Notes under the pieces: model-generated | Seen by the model: only the letters and a program-made list of their open reading frames with translations | The model's database searches: none | What the model was told of the DNA's origin: nothing | Virus record (IMG/VR): IMGVR_UViG_3300047494_000027 | Coordinates: 1-26,162 of that record | Strand: one strand, 5' to 3' | DNA from: a virus | DNA length: 26,162 nt | In this document: piece after piece, positions 6,985 through 13,277 of the stretch | Layout of the letters: the number at the start of each line of letters is the position of its first letter | How positions within the stretch are numbered: position 1 is the stretch's first letter | Made by a program: the position numbers and the translations under genes

Positions 6985-7575
6985 TCAGTCTTCGTCTTCG
7001 ATAGCGATCAAGGGCCAGATCACTTCGCCGTCCGATGTTTCCGTGTGCTCAGCGCGCCACCCCGGCATCTCGATGTCGAAGATCGCCTCCATTCCGCGGA
7101 TTTCTTCTCGCACCTTGTCGGCTTTCAGCCACATCAGATCTCTGATGTCCGCGTTCCCAAACCTATCGACCTCGAACCGGCCCGCAAATTCGACCTCCAG
7201 ACTGGCGATGTTCTTGCCGTGCTCTTCCGACCGATGGAGAAGTGACTGCGTGACGGAACTTTGTTTCAGAATCCACGTCGCCACCTCCACGATATCCGGC
7301 CAGAGCCTCTCCCTTGATTCCGAGAACTGCTCGCCAACCTCTGAGAGCATCAGTTCTCCGTAAAAAGCCACCGTCTCCGGGCAGCATTGGAAGTTCTCGT
7401 AGGCCGCCCTGACCCAGCAAAACTGGTAGGACTCGTAGGTCGGCGCGTGGATAGCTGCCCGGAGGACTTCCAGCCCCTCGCCGTTGACCAGTTGGATGAG
7501 GCGGCAGGCGTCGCGCATCAGCGCAATCGCATTATCGACGGTGGACCCTTCGATGTAGCTCGAAAACGTATTCAT
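6985..7575 (-). CDS. Hypothetical protein with C-terminal acidic extension, paralog of the 6537 gene
   Basis: A 196-residue protein. Residues about 12-108 are homologous to the 125-residue product at 6537-6914 (TVDNAIALMRDACRLIQ, NGEGL, FCWVRAAYENFQCC, RERLWPDIVEVA). The remaining part, about residues 109-196, is unique, with beta-like and acidic stretches (ASLEVEFAGRFEVDRFG, ending AIEDED). The ATG at 7575 is preceded by GGACGTCCACC, like the leaders of the two downstream genes. Function unknown. It may lead a three-gene unit (7575 to 6115) punctuated by hairpins. Confidence 0.75.
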   Translation of the reverse strand: MNTFSSYIEGSTVDNAIALMRDACRLIQLVNGEGLEVLRAAIHAPTYESYQFCWVRAAYENFQCCPETVAFYGELMLSEVGEQFSESRERLWPDIVEVATWILKQSSVTQSLLHRSEEHGKNIASLEVEFAGRFEVDRFGNADIRDLMWLKADKVREEIRGMEAIFDIEMPGWRAEHTETSDGEVIWPLIAIEDED

Positions 7576-7731
7576 GGTGGACGTCCAGTTCTGCTCAGGA
7601 GCCGGACCCGGTTGGGTGCGGTAGTCCTCTACGGACCGGTTGAGCACATACAACCGGATTTGTCCAGGGGGCTAACTCCTCTAAGGTCCACATTCATCAC
7701 AAGCAGTCCGTTTGCATGGGCGATATTGATT

Positions 7732-7772
7732 AAATAAATCACGTCGCTGTCCACAAACAGGCTTGCGGATTT
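7732..7772 (+). promoter_or_regulatory. Composite element copy 1 (AAATAAAT / TGTCCAC / AGGCTTGC), plus strand
   Basis: AAATAAAT (7732-7739), 8 bases, TGTCCAC (7748-7754), 4 bases, AGGCTTGCGGATTT (7759-7772). The same parts with identical spacing occur on the minus strand at 16059-16098 and 16627-16668. It lies 43 bases before the ATG of the DUF6011 gene. TATCAT (7795-7800) downstream could be the -10 box. Likely a promoter with an operator or activator site. Confidence 0.6.
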
Positions 7773-7814
7773 CCAAACGTCACACCGATCTTTCTATCAT
7801 TGGGGAGACACACG

Positions 7815-8504
7815 ATGTTTAAGGACGCAAAAACCGCCGCTGCCTACGCTTTCGCCGGGAACGCCGGGATCACTCTGCGGTCGACCGTCACCGGCGCGCA
7901 CTTCACGTTCAAAGTCACCTCGCCGCGGACGAATGCGGATAACGTGCTCTTCGTGAGCGTCCTCGTGGGTGCCGACGATTACCGCTACATCGGCATGCTC
8001 GATGCCAGCCGGACCTTCCGCACCACGGCGAAGTCCCAGATTGCCCGGGACGCCAAAGCAACTGCGGCGTTCCGCTACTTCATCGCCGCCCTGGCTAAAG
8101 GCGAGATCCCGTCAGTCTTGGAAGTCCGCCACGAGGGTCGCTGCGGAGCCTGCGGACGGAAGATTACTACCCCGTCCAGCCTGGATAGCGGCATCGGTCC
8201 GGAGTGCGCTCGGCAGGCGGGAACCCCGGCTCCGCGGCTGGCCCGGAAGTCGGCCTGCAATCACAGCCGGACGACTTCTCCGTTCCATTCGTCGTCCTGC
8301 TACGGCCAGAGGATCATCCGCCAATGCACGTGGTGCGGCGACATCGCCCCCAACGGCGTCAGCTTTCAGAAGGCGACGCCGGAGATGTTGGCGGCCATCG
8401 AACAAGCCGCGATCGCCAAGGACGCGTGGCACCACGCTTACCGGACGGGCACCGAGGAATACCGGGATCGCGTGATGGACGAGTTGCTCGACGCCATCGC
8501 TTGA
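7815..8504 (+). CDS. DUF6011-domain zinc-ribbon protein
   Basis: A 229-residue plus-strand protein. The central part carries C110-x2-C113 followed by SSLDSGIGPEC131, the signature I associate with DUF6011, a small phage-common zinc-binding domain of unknown role. A second cluster (C162, C171-x2-C174) suggests another zinc site. The N-terminal 100 residues (YRYIGMLDASRTFR and neighbours) form a separate alpha/beta region seen with such domains in other phage proteins. ATG at 7815 has GGGGAG upstream; a TTG at 7800 is less likely. It is transcribed against its neighbours, has its own promoter element and ends in a strong bidirectional terminator. Confidence 0.8.
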   Translation: MFKDAKTAAAYAFAGNAGITLRSTVTGAHFTFKVTSPRTNADNVLFVSVLVGADDYRYIGMLDASRTFRTTAKSQIARDAKATAAFRYFIAALAKGEIPSVLEVRHEGRCGACGRKITTPSSLDSGIGPECARQAGTPAPRLARKSACNHSRTTSPFHSSSCYGQRIIRQCTWCGDIAPNGVSFQKATPEMLAAIEQAAIAKDAWHHAYRTGTEEYRDRVMDELLDAIA

Positions 8505-8520
8505 GCGGATACCCAAAACC

Positions 8521-8557
8521 AGAAAGGGCGGCTTCCAGCGATGGAGCCGCCCTTTCT
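8521..8557 (+). terminator. Bidirectional terminator between convergent genes
   Basis: AGAAAGGGCGGCT (8521-8533) pairs perfectly over 13 bp with AGCCGCCCTTTCT (8545-8557) around an 11-base loop. It lies between the plus-strand DUF6011 gene and the end of the minus-strand operon at 8570, with pyrimidine-rich 3' arms in both directions. Confidence 0.75.
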
Positions 8558-8569
8558 GTTGCCGGGAGC

Positions 8570-8650
8570 CTAGGCGATGAGGCCGATGACCACCGCCGTC
8601 AAGGCCGCCAGTACGATCAAAGGAACCAGCTTTTTCCAGCCGCCCGGCAT
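8570..8650 (-). CDS. 26-residue single-span membrane peptide
   Basis: A tiny gene: MPGGWKK followed by a hydrophobic helix of about 19 residues (LVPLIVLAALTAVVIGLIA) and TAG. Its ATG shares a base with the TAA of the upstream gene (TAATG), the same coupling used at 13277, and it ends 13 bases before the operon terminator. Positive N-terminus and a hydrophobic span suggest an inner-membrane peptide. Roles of such phage peptides include superinfection exclusion, lysis tuning or toxin-like effects; none can be chosen here. Confidence 0.6.
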   Translation of the reverse strand: MPGGWKKLVPLIVLAALTAVVIGLIA

Positions 8651-8916
8651 TACAGTCGCCCTCCAGATTTGCGGGCGTCGATTGCTGCGCGCGCGGTGAT
8701 GTCCCGGATCGCGGGTGCGAGATCGGCATAGCTGGCGATCCTGCCGCGCTGGCCGCCTGGGGTGTTGTGGTAGACCCAGTATCCTCCGCCGACCCGCCTC
8801 AGCGACAGCCTCGTGCGGTCGGCGACTACGTCGATCAGTTCACCGCTGACGACAGTGGCTTCCATGCCGCCGGTGCGGAGGGCTTCCGATGCGGAGGTAG
8901 TCCAGGGGTCACTCAT
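8650..8916 (-). CDS. Hypothetical protein (88 aa)
   Basis: Starts MSDPWTTSASEAL at 8916, overlapping the upstream stop by 8 bases. A beta-rich middle (MEATVVSGELIDVVAD, LSLRRVGGGYWVYHN) is followed by a helical tail (YADLAPAIRDITARAAID). The pattern resembles small phage proteins with one beta-sheet domain. No family recognised. The longer frame back to 9057 only reads the upstream gene in the wrong phase. Third gene of the operon led by the promoter at 9659-9695. Confidence 0.7.
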   Translation of the reverse strand: MSDPWTTSASEALRTGGMEATVVSGELIDVVADRTRLSLRRVGGGYWVYHNTPGGQRGRIASYADLAPAIRDITARAAIDARKSGGRL

Positions 8917-9220
8917 CGAGGTCATACATCGGCTCGTGAACCAGCACGCTGAAGTTATCCTCGAGGATTTGGAGGATTTCTCGGAGGTCGTCGACCGCTT
9001 CGGTGTTGCCCTCGTAAGTCGCGTGGTCGCACTCGCGCCGGAGGCCGCTGTCGACATCGTAGGACGCCCGGTAGAGACGCCTGAGCAGCTCGATTATCGT
9101 TCCGCTAGTGGTGATGTGTGTCGCAGTATTCGTGTTGTTGCGGAGCCAGCCTAGGAAGGCCGCCGAGCCGAATATGGGATCTGCAATGTCTACTGAGCTT
9201 GCTTTTGGCACCCCTCTCAT
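8909..9220 (-). CDS. Hypothetical protein (103 aa)
   Basis: ATG at 9220 overlaps the upstream TGA (ATGA). The protein begins with a polar stretch, has a Thr/Asn-rich turn region (NNTNTATHITTSG), then two helices (TIIELLRRLYRASYDVD and AVDDLREILQILEDNFSVLV) and an acidic end (MYDLDE). No motif recognised. Translational coupling at both ends places it firmly in the 9627 to 8570 operon. Confidence 0.75.
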   Translation of the reverse strand: MRGVPKASSVDIADPIFGSAAFLGWLRNNTNTATHITTSGTIIELLRRLYRASYDVDSGLRRECDHATYEGNTEAVDDLREILQILEDNFSVLVHEPMYDLDE

Positions 9221-9627
9221 GACTTCACCCTCGCTTCAGCCGGGATATCCTCGAGCAGCTGCGGAAGGCGCCCTTCTTCCTGCATCCAATTGTCGCTGAC
9301 CTCGATGTGTTCGACCGGGATGAACAGCGCGGCCGCCAGCGGCTCAAGGCAGCGTCCCGCGATGAATGCGCTGCCATCAACCAGAAGATTGCCATTGAGG
9401 TAAACGCCTTCCCACTCGGAGTAACCGGTCACGACAGTGATCAGATTTGTGAAGAGCGGCTGTCTCTCTTCGTGACGGCGCCATGCCTCGACGCGGGCTT
9501 TCTCGACACTGTCGAAGACTTCGCACCCTTCCTCGTCGGGGCCGCAAAGGACTTCCCGGCCGGGGCCGTCGTTTAATATTTCCCAGTCCGGCGGCAGTCC
9601 TTCAGGTATCGTGTTCGCTTCGGTCAT
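9217..9627 (-). CDS. Hypothetical protein (136 aa), first gene of operon
   Basis: ATG at 9627 is preceded by AAGGGTG; a GTG three codons upstream is possible. The protein opens with EGLPPDWEILNDGPGREVLCG and a region like the short domain found in many small phage proteins that wrap a substrate label (EEGCEVFDSVEKARVEAWRRHEE). The second half (VYLNGNLLVDGSAFIAGRCLEPLAAAL and EVSDNWMQEEGRLPQLLEDIP) is alpha/beta. Function unknown. It is the first gene after a GACTTCCT-type promoter. Confidence 0.75.
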   Translation of the reverse strand: MTEANTIPEGLPPDWEILNDGPGREVLCGPDEEGCEVFDSVEKARVEAWRRHEERQPLFTNLITVVTGYSEWEGVYLNGNLLVDGSAFIAGRCLEPLAAALFIPVEHIEVSDNWMQEEGRLPQLLEDIPAEARVKS

Positions 9628-9658
9628 CGTGGGCACCCTTGAATTTCGTGGTGCCCTT

Positions 9659-9695
9659 ATTGTCAGTGAGCCGCCCCCCGGAACCGCAGGAAGTC
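9659..9695 (-). promoter_or_regulatory. GACTTCCT-type promoter, copy A
   Basis: On the minus strand the octamer GACTTCCT (9695-9688) is followed after 23 bases by GACAAT (9664-9659) and then AAGGGC. It heads the operon starting at 9627. No -35 box of the TTGAC type at normal spacing. One of eight matching elements. Confidence 0.65.
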
Positions 9696-9708
9696 GTTAC
9701 AGGCGCCG

Positions 9709-10125
9709 TTACGCGATGCGGCGCATATCCGTCCAGTCGGTTTGCAAGAGCGGCTCATCGGGCTCCTGCCCGGCGGCACGGCGCTCAGCCAGACGCCCGG
9801 CGAAGTAGCTGTCGTCGGCCACCCGGTCGACCTGCCCTGGTTTGAAGTCGTCTTTCATCTTGTTGACGAACGCCGCGACGGTGTCCACATGCGCCTCAGA
9901 TAACGCCTTTAGTTCGGCGCGCGGCAGGATAGCCAGGCTCTCCCGCATGAAAGTGGATACCGTGCCGGAATGGAGATCCTTCCCGGCCAGCAATCGGCGG
10001 GCAAGGCGGCGCACCTGCGTCGGATCGTCGACGCCAAGGACTTTCTCGGCGGCCGTGGGAACGGGATCCGGGCCAGCTACAAGGACTTCGAGCTTGTGAA
10101 TCAGGCTGCCGATCTTGCGAAGCAT
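9709..10125 (-). CDS. Hypothetical helical protein (138 aa)
   Basis: ATG at 10125 has GGAG 8 bases upstream; the longer frame starts in non-coding leader rich in Pro and Cys. The protein begins MLRKIGSLIHKLEVLVAG, has a mostly helical middle (VRRLARRLLAGKDLH, ALSEAHVDTVAAFVNKMKDDF) and ends with a Arg/Glu-rich tail followed by LLQTDWTDMRRIA. No family recognised. Monocistronic by layout: a gap of 62 bases separates it from the upstream gene. TAGAAT in that gap (10153-10158) is a possible -10 box, but the octamer seen at other operons is not clearly present. Confidence 0.75.
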   Translation of the reverse strand: MLRKIGSLIHKLEVLVAGPDPVPTAAEKVLGVDDPTQVRRLARRLLAGKDLHSGTVSTFMRESLAILPRAELKALSEAHVDTVAAFVNKMKDDFKPGQVDRVADDSYFAGRLAERRAAGQEPDEPLLQTDWTDMRRIA

Positions 10126-10187
10126 CGCCGGTCTCCGGTTTGGGGGTGGACATTCTAGGCACGGCGGGATGCAAGGCAGGGGGGATC

Positions 10188-10613
10188 TCAATCCATAAAG
10201 GCGTCCGGATGGATGTCAGACAGCCATGACGGGAAGTCTTCCCCGTAGGTATCGCGCCTCCAGGCCAACCAGTCCTTGCGGATGCCCTTCTTAACCAGAC
10301 GCCCGCCGTTAAGGTGAACCATCCTCCAGGTCAGGTACTCCATCTCACCGGCGGTCCCAGCGATGGAGAAAGCGGCCCCTACGAATATTGCTGCGCGTGG
10401 CCCAGATATTCCGATGTCGTCGCGCTCACAGAGGACCGTCACTACAGGCTTTTCGACCGCCGCGCGGATCGAGATGCCCTCCATGTCGATGGTCTCCCGT
10501 TTCCTTATTTCTTCCAGTAGATGGCCGTAGCCAGCTTTCAGAAGAGCCGTCCTGATCTCGTTGTAGGCCGACGGACTGATGTCCAGCGTCGCCGTCGCAT
10601 AAGTGTGCGTCAT
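10188..10613 (-). CDS. Hypothetical protein (141 aa)
   Basis: ATG at 10613 overlaps the upstream TGA (ATGA). It starts TYATATLDISPSAYNEIRTALLKAGYGHLLE, a pattern of one strand then a long helix. The rest has an alanine/glycine-rich middle (PRAAIFVGAAFSIAGTAGEMEY) and a Trp-rich tail (TWRMVHLNGG, KDWLAWRRDTYGEDFPSWL). The middle could be mildly hydrophobic but not a clear membrane span. No family recognised. Last gene of the three-gene operon headed by promoter copy B. Confidence 0.75.
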   Translation of the reverse strand: MTHTYATATLDISPSAYNEIRTALLKAGYGHLLEEIRKRETIDMEGISIRAAVEKPVVTVLCERDDIGISGPRAAIFVGAAFSIAGTAGEMEYLTWRMVHLNGGRLVKKGIRKDWLAWRRDTYGEDFPSWLSDIHPDAFMD

Positions 10614-10909
10614 GCCGCCTTCCCCCTCGTGGGCCGCGTCCAGCCGATGGCCTTCTCATGCTCCCGCAACCGACGGCGGACATCCGCGAGGGCGGCGCGC
10701 CAGGTGGCGTGGGTTTCCTCGATATACCGACGCCCGTGGAGTCCGGCGACGTGAACCGAGTAGCGTTCGCCCTTCGATACGGTCAGCTGGAAGTTGTCGC
10801 ATTCCGCCGTCACGTCGTCGCCGAAGCGGCTCTCGGCGAACAGACCGGCGGCGTTGAGATCCGTGATGGCTTTGGTGATCCAAGCAGCGGTCAGGGTGTC
10901 TTCAGTCAT
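10610..10909 (-). CDS. Hypothetical protein (99 aa)
   Basis: ATG at 10909 overlaps the stop of the upstream gene (ATGA). N-terminal helix (TAAWITKAITDLNAAGLFAES) is followed by a beta hairpin region (CDNFQLTVSKGERYSVHVAGL) and a basic helix (WRAALADVRRRLREHEKAIG). This fold outline is common among small phage proteins, but no family was recognised. It lies between the Acb2-like candidate and an unknown gene in one coupled operon. Confidence 0.75.
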   Translation of the reverse strand: MTEDTLTAAWITKAITDLNAAGLFAESRFGDDVTAECDNFQLTVSKGERYSVHVAGLHGRRYIEETHATWRAALADVRRRLREHEKAIGWTRPTRGKAA

Positions 10910-11205
10910 GACGCCACCTGATGCTGCGACGCCCAGAACATGGCTTCCTGAACCTTGGTGACCGCCAGCGACAGCTCCCGGGAGGACCCAGTGGCGCGGA
11001 TTTCCGAGATCAGTGAGGACGCCAACTTCTCGAGGAAGTCAGCTGTTGGGCGCGCCACTTCGGCGATATCTCTGCTCGTAACCAAGCCGTAGCCGCGGTG
11101 CTCCTCGTGAACTCTCGCGTAAGCCGCCGCAGCGGGCATTTCCGATTTTTCCATATACCAATGCGCCAGCTCGTGCTGCTCTTCCGTTCCCTGATATTTC
11201 GTCAT
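10906..11205 (-). CDS. Candidate Acb2/Tad1-like helical-hairpin protein (possible anti-CBASS/anti-Thoeris sponge)
   Basis: A 99-residue all-helical protein. The C-terminal segment SRELSLAVTKVQEAMFWA (75-92), after a helix ending LISEIRATG, resembles the Acb2/Tad1 hairpin family as I remember it (serine-arginine, then a Leu/Ala helix ending in EA-M-W). Those proteins bind cyclic nucleotides or related signals and block CBASS or Thoeris defence; they are about 90-130 residues long, as here. The first half (EQHELAHWYMEKSEMPAAAAYARV) is less typical. ATG at 11205 has GAGGTG upstream. It is the first gene of its operon, fitting early expression. Alternative: an unrelated small helical protein. The family call is from memory only. 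Confidence 0.45.
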   Translation of the reverse strand: MTKYQGTEEQHELAHWYMEKSEMPAAAAYARVHEEHRGYGLVTSRDIAEVARPTADFLEKLASSLISEIRATGSSRELSLAVTKVQEAMFWASQHQVAS

Positions 11206-11231
11206 CGTCGCACCTCATCTGCGGAAGTCCG

Positions 11232-11268
11232 ATTGTGCGCCCGCGGCTTGCCGGATCCCGAGGAAGTC
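11232..11268 (-). promoter_or_regulatory. GACTTCCT-type promoter, copy B
   Basis: Octamer GACTTCCT (11268-11261 on the minus strand), 23 bases, CACAAT (11237-11232). It lies 27 bases before the ATG of the Acb2-like gene and heads the 11205 to 10188 operon. Confidence 0.65.
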
Positions 11269-11292
11269 GAAGCCAATTACTCTGGCTCCCTT

Positions 11293-12087
11293 TCAGTCGG
11301 GGTCGGAGAACTTCATCGCGGAGATCCGCGCCAGCTGGCGGTCCTCGATATGCGGCTTCCTCGCAGCGAGGGCGGCCAGCACTTCAGACTTAGAGAGGCC
11401 CATCCGGTTGGCGACATCCCGGAGCGGCAGCTGGTGATCATGCACGAGCGACCACGCGGTGGCAGGGACCGCATCCAGCTCCGGGATGGCTTTCTTGGAC
11501 GCCTTTGACGACTTCGGTGCCTTTTTGACGGCATCCCATTCAGCTTGGCGGGCTGCCGTGTCTGCCGTCGGCGGCGTCACCACAGCGGCCGGGATCGGCG
11601 GGGTTGCGGGATCCGCCCGTGCCCCGGACAGCCGCGCCTTTGCCGTCTCCTTTACCTGCCGGACCTGTGCTTCGTAGGCGGCAGTCAGGGCGGCAACCTC
11701 ATCCTGCACGGACTGCTCGAGTTCGGCAGCCTGCCGCCGTGCAGACGCCTGCGCGGTGATGACTGCGATCTTCGTGTCGCGGGATGCTTCTATCGCGGTG
11801 ATCTTCGCCTTGGCGGCCGCCCGGATGGTCGCGATCTCCTTCGCTGCGCGGTCAGTCAGCCACCGGAGTTTCTCGTCGTCCGAACGACGAGGCGCACCAG
11901 CAGGAATGCCTTCGTAGACGGTGGCGGTCCTGACTATGCGAGATGCGCTATGATACTGAATGCCGAACTTCGCCGATATCTGCTTTATGGTCGCCCCGGC
12001 GGCAGCCATCGCACGCGCCTCGATATACTGCGCGTTGGTCAGCCGCGGGCGTTTGCTGGCGGCGGGCGTCTCCTGGTGTTCCGTCAT
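11293..12087 (-). CDS. DNA-binding protein with two helix-turn-helix-like segments and a coiled coil
   Basis: A 264-residue protein. Residues about 31-53 (ATIKQISAKFGIQYHSASRIVR) form a helix-turn-helix like those of resolvase or Hin-type DNA binders. A long Ala/Lys/Glu-rich coiled-coil follows (about 70-155), then a Pro/Ala linker, a basic patch (KKAPKSSKASKKAI) and a second helix-turn-helix (LRDVANRMGLSKSEVLAAL, about 221-240). The likely role is binding two DNA sites or oligomerising on DNA. ATG at 12087; a GTG three codons upstream is possible. It is alone behind promoter copy C, whose upstream edge carries a 19-bp palindrome. It could be a regulator of the promoter family; that is inference. 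Confidence 0.75.
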   Translation of the reverse strand: MTEHQETPAASKRPRLTNAQYIEARAMAAAGATIKQISAKFGIQYHSASRIVRTATVYEGIPAGAPRRSDDEKLRWLTDRAAKEIATIRAAAKAKITAIEASRDTKIAVITAQASARRQAAELEQSVQDEVAALTAAYEAQVRQVKETAKARLSGARADPATPPIPAAVVTPPTADTAARQAEWDAVKKAPKSSKASKKAIPELDAVPATAWSLVHDHQLPLRDVANRMGLSKSEVLAALAARKPHIEDRQLARISAMKFSDPD

Positions 12088-12116
12088 CTTTGGCACCCGT
12101 GGTTCGTGGATGCCTT

Positions 12117-12153
12117 ATTGTGCGGCGGCGACGTCCCGAAACTGGAGGAAGTC
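12117..12153 (-). promoter_or_regulatory. GACTTCCT-type promoter, copy C
   Basis: Octamer GACTTCCT (12153-12146), 23 bases, CACAAT (12122-12117) then AAGGC. It heads the single gene at 12087. The octamer overlaps the palindrome at 12151-12169. Confidence 0.65.
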
Positions 12154-12169
12154 GACTTCAGAAGTCGAC
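12151..12169. promoter_or_regulatory. Perfect 19-bp palindrome at the upstream edge of promoter C
   Basis: GTCGACTTC-A-GAAGTCGAC: two perfect 9-base arms around one base. It overlaps both the last codons of the XRE gene (stop at 12158) and the start of the octamer of promoter C, so GTCGACTTC occurs twice in tandem on the minus strand. Likely a binding site for a dimeric regulator; the adjacent XRE protein or the double-HTH protein are candidates. Confidence 0.5.
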
Positions 12170-12481
12170 GTCGGCGAGGTGCGGCGGAAGCGGCACGAAC
12201 GGCGGCCATCCTCCCACCGGCGGCGGGATCAGACCGGGGCCGCTGGGGAAGACCTGGGCGGCCGTCAGATCAAGAGCCCACAGCGCGCTGGCGGTGATGC
12301 CGACGGACACGGAAGGATCCCCACGTTCGACCTTCCGAAGCGTGGCAGTCGTCACGAACATGCGGGCGGCCAACATTTTCTGTGTCAGCCCCTTTGCCTG
12401 GCGGGCGGTCCGGATGTTGTTGCCTGCGATCTCGAGTGCCTCGGTGACGGCGGCGGGCAGCTTGTCGGTCATCTGGCTCAT
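12158..12481 (-). CDS. XRE-family helix-turn-helix regulator (107 aa)
   Basis: The Cro/CI-type DNA-binding domain covers about residues 19-77: NIRTARQAKGLTQKMLAARM, then TTATLRKVERGDPSVSVG and the closing helix. The C-terminus is short and Pro-rich (PPPVGGWPPFVPLPPHL), with no peptidase or dimerisation domain, so it resembles a small Cro-like repressor or an antitoxin-like protein. I chose the ATG at 12481, with GGAG 8 bases upstream; a TTG at 12496 would add five residues. It is the last gene of the ten-gene operon from 15251 and lies next to a palindrome it may bind. No toxin partner is visible beside it. Confidence 0.82.
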   Translation of the reverse strand: MSQMTDKLPAAVTEALEIAGNNIRTARQAKGLTQKMLAARMFVTTATLRKVERGDPSVSVGITASALWALDLTAAQVFPSGPGLIPPPVGGWPPFVPLPPHLADVDF

Positions 12482-12501
12482 GAGAGAGTTCTCCAATGCG
12501 T

Positions 12502-12774
12502 CTACTCGATGCCCGAGAGAATATCGGTGGCATTCAATCCCCTGGCGGCCAACTCACTGTGGACGGCTGCGAGGAACGGGTGCCAGCCCGGCAGCTGGTG
12601 CCGGTGCCCGCGTGTGTAGCGCAGCAGGCCGAGCATCTCGGGCCGCGTCGCGCCGGACAGGTCACCCGGCGATAGCATGGCATCGACGGCCGGGAAGTCG
12701 CCGTCGCGGAGCAGCTGCCGGATCCTGTCATAGAGATCCGTGTTGCGGGCCTCCAGGGCGGCTGCGGGCTTCAT
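12502..12774 (-). CDS. Hypothetical helical protein (90 aa)
   Basis: ATG at 12774 overlaps the upstream TGA (ATGA); the longer frame would read through the upstream gene. Helical repeats are likely: EARNTDLYDRIRQLLRDGDFPAVDAML and RPEMLGLLRYTRGHRHQL, then PGWHPFLAAVHSELAARG. No family recognised. It is coupled to the gene at 12771 and followed 20 bases later by the XRE regulator. Confidence 0.75.
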   Translation of the reverse strand: MKPAAALEARNTDLYDRIRQLLRDGDFPAVDAMLSPGDLSGATRPEMLGLLRYTRGHRHQLPGWHPFLAAVHSELAARGLNATDILSGIE

Positions 12775-13001
12775 GGGTTCACCGGCGCGGTCGGCTTGAA
12801 CCGAAGCAACTGACGGGTGGCCCATTCTGTTTTCTCGAGGGTGTCCGAGACAGCCCTTTGGAGAGCCGCACCGTCAGTGGATCCCCGGGATTCTTGCTCC
12901 GTGCGTTCAAGATGCTGGAGCATCCCGCCGCACTCGCGGATGAAGTTCGCGAGGAACCGCACCATGCCTTCGTCGACCGTCTCGAGTTCGGGGAACGTCA
13001 T
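12771..13001 (-). CDS. Small helical protein (76 aa)
   Basis: ATG at 13001 has AGGAGG 6 bases upstream. Two helices are separated by a polar loop: MVRFLANFIRECGGMLQHLERTE (13-35) and ALQRAVSDTLEKTEWATRQLLRF (46-68). The helical-hairpin shape recalls small phage effector proteins, but specific residues of a known family were not seen. Mid-operon position; coupled to the gene downstream. Confidence 0.75.
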   Translation of the reverse strand: MTFPELETVDEGMVRFLANFIRECGGMLQHLERTEQESRGSTDGAALQRAVSDTLEKTEWATRQLLRFKPTAPVNP

Positions 13002-13010
13002 GCAGCCCTC

Positions 13011-13277
13011 CTAAAGCCACCGAGTTCGGTGCTTCGATCTCTTTGCCGGATCCTTGCCCAGCGCGGCGTTCTTGATGCAGGTCTTGCAGGTTCCCTTCGA
13101 GCTCCAATTATTGCGGGCGATGCTGAAGCTCGAGCCGTTACCCCGGTTCCAACCGTGCGCGCACATGGGCAGAAGGTCATCACCGACGCATCTGTAGAGG
13201 TGCGACACAACGTCGTCCGGGCTATTTCGGCATGCTCCCGAGATGTAGTCGTCGCCAAGATCGATGATGTCGAACAT
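13011..13277 (-). CDS. Putative zinc-binding protein (88 aa)
   Basis: ATG at 13277 shares a base with the TAA of the upstream XRE gene (TAATG). It carries a cysteine set C16, C30, C39 (PMCAHGWNRGNG), then C64-x2-C67 (TCKTC), suggesting one zinc-ribbon or treble-clef fold. The C-terminus is strongly basic (KDPAKRSKHRTRW), so nucleic-acid binding is possible. No named family recognised. The longer frame to 13364 would overlap the XRE gene out of phase and is rejected. Confidence 0.7.
   Translation of the reverse strand: MFDIIDLGDDYISGACRNSPDDVVSHLYRCVGDDLLPMCAHGWNRGNGSSFSIARNNWSSKGTCKTCIKNAALGKDPAKRSKHRTRWL

Noticed and set aside
10126-10187. Possible ninth GACTTCCT-type promoter before the gene at 10125
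   Set aside because: TAGAAT is a good -10 candidate, but the sequence 22 bases upstream (GATCCCCC) matches the octamer poorly, so it was not counted.
11031-11045. AGGAAGTC inside the Acb2-like gene, looking like another promoter octamer
   Set aside because: No YACNAT-like hexamer at 22-23 bases on the expected side, and it lies inside coding sequence.
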